A stretch of DNA of 64,000 nt from Tetmemena sp. SeJ-2015 (lineage: Eukaryota > Ciliophora > Spirotrichea > Sporadotrichida > Oxytrichidae), in NCBI GenBank assembly GCA_027382625.1, contig JAJKFJ010021148.1:1-64000 (forward strand), read 5' to 3'. This document shows positions 10,251-22,111 of the stretch, in pieces (the stretch's first letter is position 1; each line of letters starts with the position of its first letter). Both the position numbers and the translations under genes were made by a program. The notes under the pieces were generated by a model. It searched no databases and was not told the origin of the DNA. It saw nothing but the letters and a program-made list of their open reading frames with translations.

Positions 10251-11520
10251 ATTTAAAAAAAACCCTTGTCAAAATTTTTTAGTTTAAATTCTTTCAAAAT
10301 CTTTAACCAATTTATTTTTTTGGGGGGGAAAATTTTTTTTAGTTTTAGTTTAAACATTGGTGGTAGTTTGAATAGATAGAAAGTTATTGATTATATATTT
10401 GGGAGAATTTTAGTTATAGAGACAGATTTGTTAATCAATGATAATTATAATATCTGAGATCTAGAAAAGTTTTTGGAAAAGTTTTAAATTAATTGAATAA
10501 AGACAATAAGTTTAACATTTAAAAATTAGAAAAAAATAAATTAAGAAAAATATCTTTTTAAAAAAAATTTTTAATTCCAATCAGAGACTTAAATATAGGA
10601 GAAATTTAATTCTGAGTAGAAGGGGTATGTTTGTTTCTCTTTTTACAAAAATATTTATAAAAATAAAAAATAAATTGCAAGTAGAAAATATGCTTTTCTT
10701 TAACGCATTTATATTTAAGTTTACTGTTTAATTCAAAAAATTTAAGCCATCCCTCTTCAAATTCTTCTACAAATATTTAGAATTTAGTCAGATAAACCTA
10801 CGATGACTAAAGAGTGGAGAATTGTTGTCTTAGTCATTCATATTGATGCCTCAAGATGCATTGCCCAAATTAAAGAAATTGCAATCTGCCTTCCTTACTC
10901 GATCTAAAATAAAAAGTTATCATTTTTAAGACATTAACACTTTGAGGCATCTAGATTGTATGCTTTTGTTGAGTTGCCTAATATAAAAGAAACTTTGAAG
11001 ATCCGAAGGAGGAAAATTGACAATGTTCTATATTTAAATACTTCAGTCATCCTTCATTCTTTCATTTTAATTGCAAATTATAAAGCTCCAGATGATTTTC
11101 TGTTTATTTTCAAACTATACTCCTTCTACTCAGAATTAAATTCTCTCCTATATTAAGTCTCTGATTGGCTAATTAAATTTTTTTTAAAGACTGAGTTTTT
11201 CTTCAACTTAGATTTTTTTTATCTAATTTTTAATGTTAAACTTATTGTCTTTATTCAATTAATTTAAAACTTTTCCAAAAACTTTTCTAGATCTCAGATA
11301 TTAAAAAAACCTGTTTTCAAAAAATTAAATCTAAAATTTTTCCCCCAAAAATATAAAAACAATAACTTTCTTCTATTTAAACTACCACCAATGTTTAAAA
11401 AACTAAACTTTTTAAAAAAAAAAATTCTCCCCCAGCAGCACACAAAAATTTGATTGGTTAAAATTTTTGGGAAAATTTTAAAATTTAAACTATTAATTTT
11501 TTGATTTCAAAAGGCAATTT
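10250..11520. mobile_element. ~1.27-kb palindromic element, core TIR TATCTGAGATCTAG
   Basis: The core 10451-11300 is bounded by TATCTGAGATCTAGAAAAGT and its reverse complement. Outside it, 10250-10440 and 11310-11520 are also inverted repeats (TTAAACATTGGTGGTAGTTT and TAAACTACCACCAATGTTTA). The inner part carries CCAATCAGAGACTTA / AGTCTCTGATTGGC, shared with the smaller element at 14880. G- and A-runs differ in length between arms, which suggests sequence errors. Confidence 0.75.
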
Positions 11521-12428
11521 TTTTATAATAAACCTTTTTGTTTTTAACTCAAAACCCGTTTATTAGGTTTTTAAAAACCATGAAAAAATGCTTAGATTTA
11601 TTGAACTTGAATCTTAATCATATCTATATCTAAACCTTTCATATCATGATTTCTCACATAAAGATGAAGGCTGCGCCATTAATCATGTCAAGTAGAAAGA
11701 AATATAACAATTTCGCGAAAATATCTTACATTCATAATAAATAATGATATCCCTTTCAAGCATAAGTGTTTATTTGTCACTAATATTTTTCACTTAATTT
11801 TAAACATACTAAAATAAGTATCCAGTAAGCAATTCTTTCCAAATTTGAAATAATTCTAAATTATTCAAGATCAATATAATATTATATAAGTACAATTATA
11901 TGGCTTTCATTTTCTAAAATTTATATTGAAAACAAATTATAAAGCCCCGTTTTAAATTTATCAAAGTTTACTTAAAATTTATTTTACATTTATAAGGGTA
12001 AATCTCTGTTTTATCAACTATTATAAAATGATTATACATTAAATTTAAAGATATAATAAATAAAGTTTAATTAATTATAGATTTAATGTTCATAATATAG
12101 ATAGAATTTGATTTGTGAAATGACAATTTCAAATACAAATTCAAATCAAACAAAGAGACTCATACTTACTGAATTCTTCTTTTAAGTGTGTTTGCTTCGC
12201 ATTTAATCATATTAATTCTGTATTATCCAGTGTTTATACAAATCTTTCTTAAACATTTTTCTTGTCTTTATCATCAGAGTCTGAATTTAAATTTATCTAT
12301 AAAAATGCTATATTATTTTGGATAGATTTACCTTTATCTTAGGTTTGAATATTCCATACACTTTAATTTGTGTTAATGAAAAGCAAATTAAATTCTCTTA
12401 TGTTCAAGGGTAAACGTAATTTCTTCCT

Positions 12429-12465
<37 letters not shown>

Positions 12466-12780
12466 CTTTGCATCACTTAATATCATGATTAAATAATTTA
12501 ATCACATTTATTAATGATTAGCTTTTGCATAACTTATTAAAAATCAGCATAATAATTTTTAGAGTATGAAAGTTTATACTGGCTTAGTAGAATAATTTTT
12601 ATTGGAAGCTTGGGTTGATCCTTCAGCTGTTAGAGTTTAACGATTCTAAATGTTTTGAATATTAGAAAATGAAATTGCTAAATGAATTATTAAATAAATT
12701 ACTATTAACTCTACTCCTAATTAAGATGCGTTTTACGGGCAATCAATCATTAATAATATATTAGTTCCAATAGTGACGCC
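11521..12780. other. AT-rich spacer
   Basis: No gene seen. Contains only the CT microsatellite listed separately. Confidence 0.5.
12430..12462. repeat. (CT)n microsatellite
   Basis: Thirty-three bases of uninterrupted CT/TC dinucleotide in the spacer before MORN segment A of copy 1; absent from the matching region of copy 2. Confidence 0.95.
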
Positions 12781-13151
12781 ATTAAATTAATTTAAACATA
12801 ATAATATAGATGTTTGTATTTTATTTATCTTAAAGTGACAATATGTCTGAAGGATTAATTTTTTCAAAGAGATATAAAGTTTTGCATAATTTTTATAAAT
12901 ATGTGCAATCCATATACAGATGCGAATTGATAGGATGTGGAGCCTTGCCACCTCAATTGTAATTCGCAATACTTAACATTAACATTGAGTTCAGCTTGAA
13001 GGTATGAATAGAAAATATGAAGGAGCTCTGGATCTTGCATCTCTACCTTTTCTTAGAACATATTAACATTCTAATTAAAATTGTAGTATTTTATAACCCT
13101 TCTCAATTGATTAGTTAATTAATTATTTTAAACAATTTTGATGTCAAACTA

Positions 13152-13262
13152 GAACAGAGGGAAGATTATACTTTAGAAAATGGAGGAAGGTACTCAGGAT
13201 AGTTACTCGGAAATTAACCCTATGGTTTTGGGGTGTGTATTTATCCCAAAAAGGGGTTATTT
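13152..13262 (+). pseudogene. MORN segment A, copy 1
   Basis: Encodes EQREDYTLENGGRYSGQLLG and then NQPYGFGVCIYP, one MORN repeat (Y-x-G...G-x-G), with TAG/TAA as Gln. The expected pointer GCTAT at the 3' edge has become GTTAT, and the following bases are A/T runs. Copy 2 (47958-48068) retains the pointer. No ATG belongs to this piece, so it is internal. Confidence 0.7.
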
Positions 13263-13591
13263 TAAAATTTAAAATTAAAAAAAAATATTTTTTAAAAAAT
13301 ATTTATTTTTAAGCAAAATTTTAAAAATTAAAAAATTTGATTTAAAATTTGTTTCTTTGAAAATTTTATCCTAAATTTAAATTAAAAAAATTTTTATTTC
13401 TTTTGAATTTTTTTTTCCCTTTTAAACCTTTTTCATAAAGAAAATATAATTTTTTTTGAATTAATAAAAATTGTTTTAAAATTATTGAATTTGGGTTTTA
13501 ATTATGAAATTTAAAATTATTTTGAAGTATAAAAAATTTTCTACCAAATTTAAATCTAAAATTTTAAGCTATTAATGAAATACAACTGTTC

Positions 13592-13931
13592 CAGATGCGA
13601 ATTACCTTAATTTAAACTCAATTATTTAAAAGAATGCCAGCCGATGATGCCGACCTCCCAGAATTTCAAAAAAAAGCCCTTTTTCTAGCTAGAACGGGAA
13701 ATCGCTCTCCCTTCTGCAAGTCCGAGAGACTTAACCCAAAGTCAGTGAAAGAGCCGAGTTGCTTACGATCTGGAGGCTGGTGGAAGGAGATGGCTGAGTA
13801 CTTGGCCAAACTGGCTGGGTCAATCCCGTGCTATCTTGAACAAAGTGCTTTTTTTAAAGATTGGGAAGGCCGGCGTTATCAGCACTCATTCTTTTAAATA
13901 ATTAAGTTATAATTAAGGTAATTCGCATCTG
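13592..13931. mobile_element. 340-bp foldback element in the MORN spacer
   Basis: CAGATGCGAATTACCTTAAT at 13592 is matched by its reverse complement ending at 13931; arms continue through TTATTTAAAAGAATG and into a GC-rich core (GCCGATGATGCCGACC against GGCCGGCGTTATCAGC). The 87-codon ORF at 13634 lies within the arms and loop and shows no protein family. Confidence 0.75.
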
Positions 13932-13934
13932 CAG

Positions 13935-14880
13935 GAGTTGAATTTCATTTAAGCAACCAATTAAATTCTAGCATATATTTTTATTTTATTAAACTGTTTT
14001 GATATTTGTTTACTCTTTAGAATGTAAAAGAATAATCCCCCCTTAAAACATGTTAAAATATAAAGTTAAAATCTCACATAAATAACTTTAATAGTAAAAA
14101 CATGAACTATAGTCCCTTTGGAGATATTCCTCCATTGAAAAATGGTCAAGGCTCAAATCAGATAGCCATGTGAGTCACCAATAATAATAAGTTACTATTT
14201 TCTTCAGAAAAGGAAGAACCATTAAGCTATTCAATATAACTCTTTTACAATAATATGAGCAATTAAGAAATAAATTAGTTTTATACAGCATTAAAAGCAA
14301 GTACGCTCCATGCTATTTCAACCATAAGATCGAATGCAATAAAGCTAACCAAAATGCTTAAATAGTGAAGGCTAGAGTTAATGTATTAATATTAGAGGTG
14401 AATGTGCATAGTATATGAAAATACATCCGCTTAACCGAAGTACATAAATGCCACCAACCTTCGCTAGACTTAGAGGGTGAAATAGCTGGTCTTTAATGCT
14501 CCTACTATTGTTAGAGTCAATAGTTCTGAATCAATCTATTCATAACTATTTAATCCATTTCAATTGCTCTTTCTGTGCCCTTAAAAGGTTTTGTAATAAA
14601 GGAAAATTTGATCCCACTCTAAAATCCAAGCACAGCTTTATTACATATTAATATTAAGAAAATAGAATTGCAATTGCAAAATTAATAAATTAATAAATTA
14701 AATTCAAATAATTTCACACTCTTTAGCTTTGTTCAATGTCTTTTGGAGAAGAGAATTCTAGTTTCTAATTGTAATTGCTTTAATTACTTATCCAGCTTAG
14801 TAGCTGATGGCAGTTTGAATTAAAGTTTAAGAATTGATTGGATTGTAATCAAATTGAACACATTGTCATCTACTACTAAT
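13935..14880. other. Spacer shared with copy 2
   Basis: 14040-14400 aligns with 48440-48760 (shared AACCATTAAGCTATTC and ATAACTCTTTTACAATAATA). No coding frame. 14440-14870 has no counterpart. Confidence 0.55.
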
Positions 14881-15213
14881 ATCTGAGATATAGAAAAAGG
14901 TTTTGGAAAAGTTTGAAATTAATAGATAAAAGAAAATAAGTTTGACATTAAAAATTAGGTATAAACATCTAAGTTGAAGTAAAACTCCATTCTGATGTAG
15001 CAAAACTCCATCTTTAAAGTTTTATACAAGCCAATCATAGACTTAATAATTAAAAATTATTAAGAAAATCAGAGTCTCTGATTGGCTTGTATAAAACTTT
15101 AAAGATGGAGTTTTGCTTCAACTGAGATATTTTTACCTTATTTTAATGTCAATCTTTTGAGCAATCATTTCTTAATTTCAGACTTTTCCAAAAACTTTTC
15201 TAGATCTCAGATA
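14880..15213. mobile_element. 334-bp element, same TIR family as 10451-11300
   Basis: Ends are TATCTGAGAT...AGTTTTTGGAAAAGT-like inverted repeats. Inner arms AAACTCCATCTTTAAAGTTT and the complement around 15085-15105 make it nearly palindromic. Non-autonomous MITE-like copy. Confidence 0.8.
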
Positions 15214-15862
15214 TTATATTTATCAGAAGAACTTTATACTACATAGAATGAAAGCCTTCAGCTTTGCTAATTATTATTAGAATACATAATCTCTTAAATT
15301 TAAAAATAAAGTAAAAATTTCAAACTACCACGCTTCAAAGAGCTATATTAATAGGTTGGCCTCAGCTGTAAAACAGCTAATCCATATACTTGTATTTAAA
15401 AAAAGATTTTGCAAATTCAATATCTTTTATTTCAATAATAAAATGTTGGATTTCTTTAGTCTTCTTAAAGTTATTTTAAAGAATAATCTAGGTTAAAATT
15501 CTATTTAATTTAACTAATTTCTCTATTTATTGCTTAATTTTTGTTTATTTACATTATGTTTTAAAAATAAAAAATATACTTGTGATTACTTATAAAGCAA
15601 TGCCAGTATTTAGATAATAAGTATAAATAAATTGGTTTATAATTAATAATGATAAATAAAACACCTAAATGATATTTAATATTTTTCTTTTACAGATATA
15701 TTAAACTTAAATATATAAATTTCACTATTTTTCAAAATCATATTTATTTTGTAAATATAAAATTTTAAAATTATAGGATTGAGTCAATCACTAAATAAAA
15801 TACATCTCATACTTTATTTGACCTAGTGCCTGCTTAATTAATACTTGAATTTTAAATTATTG
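15214..15862. other. Spacer with short region shared with copy 2
   Basis: 15540-15740 aligns with 49845-50030 (GCAATGCCAGTATTTAGATA). Otherwise AT-rich with nothing recognised. Confidence 0.5.
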
Positions 15863-16245
15863 ATGAATGACAGAGACCAATACAAGCAGAAAATGAAGAC
15901 TACGATCACAAAGGCAGATGAAGAGTGCTTTATTATGATCCTCAAAAATAGTCAAACTCCTAGTGCCAAGACAAAGAAATTAAAATAAGACATATGACAG
16001 TCAACTCTACCTATCTAAGCATGCTTTGGTACAACTTATGCAAAATCTAAAGCGATACTTTCAGAATCTATTCTATAAGCAATAAAAACAAGCATTTTGA
16101 AGCACTCTAACAAGATTAAGCTACTTTTTGTCTGAAATGCACTCAACACCTTGCTCAAATCATTCAACTTTCAAGAAGACGAGAGCTAAAAACTCAATTT
16201 GAACTATTGAAAATCTCAAAGTGGCCAGACATCATATATATATGA
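15863..16245 (+). pseudogene. Unknown gene fragment, two frameshifts
   Basis: ATG at 15863 opens MNDRDQYKQKMKTTITKADE and ends at TGA 15995. A second frame then reads TYDSQLYLSKHALVQLMQNL and a third reads CLKCTQHLAQIIQLSRRREL, ending at TGA 16243. Each stretch has coding-like composition, so this looks like one gene of about 125 codons with two frame changes. It has no counterpart in copy 2. No family recognised. Confidence 0.35.
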
Positions 16246-16455
16246 ACTCAGATGTATTCTAAAAAGCACACACTCTGTATAAAAATATGCATAATTCTTA
16301 ATAAAAATACAAGCAATTAAATTAGAGAGTCCAGTAATTTGTATATGTATTAAATTTATATTTTGCACTGATTGCATTAACAATAATTTCAAAGATTTTT
16401 TAGATTATTAATTTTCTTAATGAAGTTTTAAAAAGGAAGTACAGTATTTTTAATA

Positions 16456-16830
16456 TAGCTGTGAATTTAATGAAAAATCAAATTAAAAAATAAAAGAAAT
16501 TAAAATTGATTTTAATCGTGACAGTTGAAGTGCCTCAGAATAAATAATAAAATAATTATACCATTTGATTCAGCAAAGAATTCTAAAAATATTATATTCT
16601 TGTAATTTTTTGCGGTATCACTCCGTCCAGAGTTGTAAGCAATACATGTTATTCTGAGTTTGAAATTCAAGAGTTTGAAGAGTGCACTCTTCATTTCTCC
16701 CTGGAGAGAGGTGCAGAGAGATGATTAAACTCTTATTATTTTTTTAAGCTATCGAACAAGCTGCAGATTGGTGAGTGAATCTAAAATTTCAACTGCAATG
16801 AAGTTGCATCTCTCTGTTTAATATTTTAAT
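16456..16830 (+). repeat. Dispersed repeat R, plus orientation
   Basis: Begins TATAGCTGTGAATTTAAT, contains TTGTAAGCAATAC, a CTCTGGAGAGAGGTGC-like palindrome and GCTATCGAACAAGCTGCAGA, and ends about TTAATATTTTAATAAAATGC. At least six recognisable copies occur here, this one just upstream of MORN segment B. No coding capacity. Confidence 0.7.
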
Positions 16831-16929
16831 AAAATGCTGATTTTAATTTAATTCTATACTATAAAAAAAAAATGATAAAAAATAATTGAGGAATAAATTT
16901 ATAATTTATTTAATTGTGCATATATTTTA

Positions 16930-17217
16930 AGCTATGAAGGAAATTGGAGCAAAGGGTAATAAAATGGATTTGGAATCTGTATCTTTCCATCTGGTAAAAA
17001 ATGGGAAGGAGAGTTTTAAGATTTTTTCCTTAATGGAATTGGCAAGGTAGCTTGGCCTGATGGTGACATTTATGAGTGATCTTATTAAAACTCAAGTTAA
17101 AATGGAAATGGCGAAAATATTAATAAAGATGGAAGTAAATACATTGGAGAATGGAAAGATGATAAAAGAAATGGAGAAGGAACCCTTTTTTATTAAAAAA
17201 TTTAATTCAAATTATGA
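16930..17217 (+). pseudogene. MORN segment B, copy 1
   Basis: Encodes SYEGNWSKGQQNGFGICIFP, then GKKWEGEF, NGIGKVAWPDGDIYE, and YIGEWKDDKRNGEG, i.e. four MORN units, to the TGA at 17215. An in-frame TGA at 17077 replaces GGC of copy 2. The GCTAT pointer at its 5' edge (16931-16935) is preserved. Confidence 0.75.
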
Positions 17218-17581
17218 TTTATCAATAAAAATACTAATTATAGTTGAAAAAACTAATTTTTATTTAAAAAATACTTTTAAAATTTCATAAAGTATATAAT
17301 TTTTACAGAGTTTTTAGACAATAATTAAAACATTAAAAAATAAACGAATTACAATGACACAGTAAAAAAATAACTAGGCTTCTTATTATAGTGCAAACTA
17401 ATTTGTTCTTTTTTTCAAGGATTAATAAATTTTGTATCTTTATTATTTATTTCATAAAAATATACATTTTAAAAACTGATAATGTCATGACATTATATTT
17501 TTTTCGCTTAATTCAATAATTTCCTTAATGATATAATCTCATTTGAGTTTTCATTTTATAAATATTTAATCAGAGATAATA

Positions 17582-17797
17582 TTGATTAAAGATAGATGTA
17601 AAATAGTTGATCCGAGAAAAAAACGATTTCATATAAATTTAATAAAAAATGATAAAATAAGTGTTTTGAAGAATTACATGTTTTATTCCACCTCAATGAT
17701 TTTAAAAGTATTTTTGAAACTTTTAATCATTGAAGTAATTGTCTTTTACATTCTAAGTCTACTTGTTGGAAAGCATCAGAGAACGTATGGTTTCTGA
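17582..17797 (+). CDS. Hydrophobic ORF partly conserved in copy 2
   Basis: The last 40 codons (KVFLKLLIIEVIVFY, then LSLLVGKHQRTYGF, TGA) have a same-frame counterpart in copy 2 near 53540-53640 ending ITYGF-TGA. Upstream, copy 2 is frameshifted and there is no ATG at the start. It may be a real small membrane-type peptide or chance. Confidence 0.2.
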   Translation: MIKDRCKIVDPRKKRFHINLIKNDKISVLKNYMFYSTSMILKVFLKLLIIEVIVFYILSLLVGKHQRTYGF

Positions 17798-18340
17798 TTG
17801 ATTGTCTCCCCAATATAAAGTTTCTTAATATTTATTATAATGAGAATTATATCTGCGAGATTAAAAGTTATAAAATAATTTTAGAGAAAACAAATAAATA
17901 TTAAAGCTTCTAAAAATTAACTTTATTTTTCGATTTTGTAATTTAACAAAGCTTAGCCAAAATAGAGAAGTGTCAAACAGACATTTTCTTTCTTTGATAA
18001 TTTCGAGAAATTAAAGCTATTAGCTGTAAATTGGAAATAATTTGAACCATTATAAATGAAAAGTAATTGTAACTCATTATTTATTATTTTAATTAATCGC
18101 CGATTTAAATTAAATATCAACCTTATTTAAACTAAGCATAATTTTTTATTCTAAGCGATGATTAAGTTTAATATATATATTTTAAATTTCAATAATGAAA
18201 TTAATTATTTTAATGAATAATAGAGTGAATATGAATAAATGATAGTCGATTGGTTTTAAATTAAAAATGCATTGAGTTCGCTTCCTTGCTCTGTGAATCA
18301 TATTATATTCAGCTTTAAATATAGAGTTAATTTAATTTTA

Positions 18341-18545
18341 ATGTCTACCCCAATAATTTCATCAACTACTACTTCAAATTCAACATCTACAAACTCAACT
18401 TCTAAATCTTAAAGGTGAGAGTCACCCAAGGGAGGCAACTACTTTGAACGCAGTCATTAAAACTGAAACTCATATGGAGGAGATGGTCATCATTATCTTG
18501 ACATTGAATTATTAGGAGCTAACTTCCTCATTAAATTTAAAAACA
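18341..18545 (+). pseudogene. Ubiquitin-like relic, Ser/Thr-rich start, core deleted
   Basis: ATG at 18341 gives 25 codons rich in Ser and Thr, then TGA. The sequence then jumps to the 3' end of the ubiquitin-like paralogues (ACTTTGAACGCAGTC...), lacking the EGIPPDQ and LSDYYIQ segments seen at 54.5 kb. TTTAATTTTAATG precedes the ATG, matching the TTTAATTTAAATG of the other copies. Confidence 0.55.
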
Positions 18546-18714
18546 TAATGCTTTTAAACTATCTCTAATTTAATATATACCAATTTGATTAAAAATACAA
18601 TCTTGATTTTGGTCTGCTTACTCACGATGAACTGATCATATTAATCTCATATTAAATTCTACTATTTGATCAATTCTTACCTAGAAAATAAAGTTAACTA
18701 AATTATTTTTTTAG

Positions 18715-18885
18715 AGAAGAAAAACATATTTTTAATAGAGAGACTTTGAGATATTTAAAGTTTATTCAGAAGAAAGATGGCCTAATTTTTTAGGGTTCTA
18801 ATTAAAAATCATTCTGCTTAGATGAATTATTGGTGTAAAAAAGATATAGTTGAAGTTTTTTAAATATCAACATCAATATTGAACT
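18715..18885 (+). pseudogene. Unknown coding segment linked to the ubiquitin relic
   Basis: Reads QQRDFEIFKVYSEERWPNFL and, in copy 2 on the minus strand (54170-53930), NRPFEIFKAY, EENCPIFLR and DEEKKILGVKEKQKKF. Both end in a TGA after a QHQY/INI-like tail. Protein-level similarity supports former coding. No family recognised. Confidence 0.4.
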
Positions 18886-18904
18886 TTTATAATTTCTAAT
18901 TTTT

Positions 18905-19250
18905 TTGGCTTCTCTCGATCCTGAAGTAAGTGTCCTTCTGAGTTGAGTGCCAAGTAATATTCTTAACTTTCTTCTTTAATAATTTCAGCATCATCATCTG
19001 AATTGAGATATGATACTTTAATATTAATATTGCTAGAATTTATATTCTACTGAACTAGTGGCAAAACTTTAAATTATCATAGCTCTTTGTTGAGTATATC
19101 ATCACAAAAATTGCAAAGATAAAAAGTTGTTAGGGTTTAAGCTTAATCAAATGGTATCTATTTTTTAAATTATAATTACTTCAACTGTCATCTATTAAAT
19201 CCATTTAAAAAATAATTTAATGCAAGTCTATTTTCCAATTAATTTTCAGG
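18905..19250 (-). repeat. Degenerate copy of dispersed repeat R
   Basis: Aligns with 55570-55820 (TTGCAAAGATAAAAAGTTG, AACTCTTTGTTGAGTAT). Orientation is opposite to the 16456 copy. Non-coding. Confidence 0.55.
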
Positions 19251-19679
19251 TTAAAATTAATTTAACACCTCACTATCTGTAGTATGTCAATAGCCAATCT
19301 ATATTAAAGATCAGTTTGTTATATAATCTTCGATTACCTCAGCTGTATGATATAAGGAGTGCAGAGCTCTCAATTTTTAGTCTCTGATTTAGCAACTTGT
19401 CTCGTTTAAATATCAAAACTATGCACACTCCAATATTAAAGTTGGAAATAAATAATTTTTAAAGAATTTTTATGCTGAACCACATAGGAGATAATTTAGT
19501 TAAATTTTACATAATTTGATCTCACTAATAAAATTATTTCAAATATAATTCTTTTTGTGCTAAATTTGTACATATATTATGCTTCTATCATTTGATTTTC
19601 ATAATTTTAAAGACATGTCAAACGTATAAAGTATTATTTAATTTTAAACTACTCCTTCAGATATTTTAAATATGGAGGT

Positions 19680-19834
19680 ATTTCCCCTATAATATTTAAA
19701 AAAAAATTTTTTTTAAAAAATACATTTTAAGAAAATTTAAAGAAAAAATTTTTTAAAAAAAAAATTTTAAAAAAACAAAAAAAAAGGAAATTTTAAAAAT
19801 AAATTCTTTGGGGGGAAAAAATTTAAAGGGGGAA
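19680..19834. other. A/T homopolymer smear
   Basis: Runs of A, T and G dominate and no information is recoverable. It abuts MORN segment C of copy 1 and has no counterpart in copy 2, so it may be a poor-consensus patch. Confidence 0.5.
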
Positions 19835-20105
19835 ATGGTAACATATGAAGGAGAATGGTAAGAAGGCAAAATTAATGGTTGAGGAAAGTATACATTTAAA
19901 GATGGAAGAACATATGAAGGAGAATTGTAAGAAAACAAGAGGCATGGGAAGGGTGTAATGATATATGTTGATGGAGGTAAATATGATGGTGAATGGAAGA
20001 ATGATAAAAGGAATGGAGAAGGAATTTTGTATTATAATTCAAATTTATGTATGCCTAAAATGTTTATAAAATATTCTTACAATCAAGAATATTGTAACAA
20101 ATAAA
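19835..20105 (+). pseudogene. MORN segment C, copy 1
   Basis: ATG at 19835 reads MVTYEGEWQEGKING, an in-frame TGA at 19880, then GKYTFKDGRTYEGELQENKR, HGKGVMIYVDGGKYDGEWKN and DKRNGEGILYYNSN: three MORN units plus the YYNSN end motif. Copy 2 has no internal TGA. Conserved tail sequence resumes after an insertion at 20155-20425. Confidence 0.75.
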
Positions 20106-20154
20106 TTTCGAAAAAACTATTTAAAATTTTGTAAATTGAAAAATAGTTAAATTA

Positions 20155-20425
20155 AGACCCCCAAACCCTTGAAATTAATCAATTTAAAGTGAATTTACAG
20201 GGGTAACTTCTTGATAAATTGTGCCAAGCAACGTGAAAGCCCATAAGTCAGTTAGTTAGTGATGACGCACTACTCCCATTTAGAGACGAGAGAGAATCTC
20301 TGTGGACTACCAGACTAGCTAGAATTTCACTGATGTCGATTGATCCCACAAGCTTTCCCTTTCCACTGCAAAACCCATGACCAATGCTGAACAGGCGCGG
20401 TACCGAAAAATAGCAGGCCGGTAGT
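20155..20425 (+). mobile_element. Insertion with family M sequence in MORN C tail
   Basis: The flanks are contiguous in copy 2 at about 56925-56935. The insert starts near CCCCCAAACCC and includes AGTGAATTTACAGGGGTAAC...CTTGATAAATTGTGCCA...GTGAAAGCCCAT, shared with 30803-30905 and 31388-31490. Ends not precisely defined. Confidence 0.6.
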
Positions 20426-20429
20426 AAAT

Positions 20430-21540
20430 ATAAAATATCAAAATATTAATGGAGGAGTAGTTCTTGGAAAATATAATAAATTAATTATAATTCATCTTGT
20501 ATCTGCAGATAAACAACCTAAAAAGAATAAAGAAGATACAAATTTATAAACGCAGCTTCTTGGTTTCAATACTAAAGCCTTTTATATTAAAATAATAGAA
20601 TTCATAAATCATATAGCTCCTATACACATTATTTTAGTAAATCATTTCCAATAAGCGTAAAAACATATAATTTTGAATAGGGGAAGTCAATTAAATATAT
20701 TTTTTTGCCTATAACAAGAAGCCAAGCCATCAAAATACAAAGCTCTAATTAATTATAAAATAGTAAATATCTGTTTTTATTCTTCCTTCTGCTAATATTT
20801 TTATTTTATCAATTAAAATAATTACAGTTCACAGTTCATTTAATCCAACAAATTCATTAATTTAATTGAATAGTATTTTAGTATTTAAAACAAAATATTA
20901 AGTTCCAACCACTTATAGAGATCATCCTTCAATAATCAACTCAAGCATTATTAAAAAGATCTTCCTTAGCAAGATTAGAAATATGAAATTAGAGTGATTT
21001 TTATTATAGTTAAAATTTAAATGAAAATTAAGTTCAAATAGTAAATGAAGAGTTGTATAATTTTAACAGTTAAATTACGAACAAGCAGCTCATTATAAGG
21101 TTTATTCGATATACCTAAGAAGACAAGAGATATATATATATATCTTGTCTTCTAATCTCAAGCTATTGTATTTTCCTCTGCCTTTGTGTCTCTATTCTTC
21201 TTTTACTATTTTCATTTAAATTTTTAGGAATAGTTCCTTAAATTATAAGAATAATTTTTTCTTCTACCATAACCATAGCAGGTGCCTATGAAGAAATTTT
21301 GATGTCTCAATCTCTGAACCAAGAAATTAGCCATATTCAAAATTTATCTCCAGCAAAGAAGCTGCAAGGATAACAAATGCTTAAAATTTAATGCTTAATT
21401 AAATAGTAATAATCAATCCAATTTCTCACCATCTCAACTACCTCTATTTTATGATTTATTAAATTAATTATTAATTTAATCCTCTTTTTTATTAAATTCT
21501 CAGCTATATTGATATTATTATTAAATACCCTCACCCATCC
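20430..21540. other. Spacer collinear with 56930-57850
   Basis: Long shared stretch (for example AAATATAATAAATTAATTAT and CATTTCCAATAAGCGTA). 21240-21510 is a degenerate R-family copy ending TTAAATTCTCAGCTAT. In copy 2 the MORN C frame runs through part of this. Confidence 0.6.
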
Positions 21541-21544
21541 ACCT

Positions 21545-21915
21545 CTTAAATATGGGGTCCATAGTCCCTTATGGATGGAATTCCCTTGAATGCATCACCG
21601 ACACTCTCTAATCATTTCATCATTTCCCAGGAGGGGCCCACAGCCGATAATCGAAAGAGGACGCAGGCGTTGCCACTTTCCACATAGGGCGTGAGCTGCC
21701 AGTTCCTCAGTGGCTCTGCCTCCATACCTGGGGCTCAGTGGTCTAGTCATCGAGAGCATGATCTCTGCCTCCTGTGTCTGATTCGGGGTGCCTCATAGAG
21801 ATAGTCTTAGAATGGCTCAGCTTCTTGTCGTCAGTCTAATATCAAACCCTGACTAGATTATTGTAGTAACCGCAGTCTGTGGGTTGTCAGCTGCTAGCCA
21901 CATTTTTTTATTCCT
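21545..21915 (+). repeat. GC-rich SINE-like repeat, copy 1
   Basis: About 370 bases of mixed composition in AT-rich DNA, nearly identical in layout to 57870-58235. Shared blocks include CCCTTGAATGCATCACC, TCGAGAGCATGATCTCTGCC and GTTGTCAGCTGCTAGCCAC. A box-A-like GTGGTCTAGT followed by GATTCGGGG hints at a tRNA-derived head. No ORF. Confidence 0.55.
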
Positions 21916-22111
21916 TTTTAGGTCTGAGCCAGCTTCATAAAAACATGCATTTATATAATTTGATCCTGCAAATTTTAAATATTTAGAAAGAAGAATATTC
22001 TAAATTATAAATCATCAAAATATGTAGATTAATTTAAAGGATAAATCTAAAAACTTTGAATTGGTATTTATTTTGTCTGGTTATTACAAAATGGCCATAC
22101 TAAGATATTTT

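Noticed and set aside
13634..13897. 87-codon ORF with GC-rich codons
   Set aside because: It lies within the arms and loop of the 13592-13931 foldback; related elements do not conserve the reading frame.
16512..16694. 60-codon minus-strand ORF ending in HFNCHD, with relatives at 51532
   Set aside because: Both lie in repeat R copies; frames are not kept in the other R copies, so these are repeat sequence rather than genes.
20158..20175. CCCCCAAACCC as a telomere repeat
   Set aside because: Too short and not C4A4-periodic; it lies at the start of a family M insert rather than at a TBE end.
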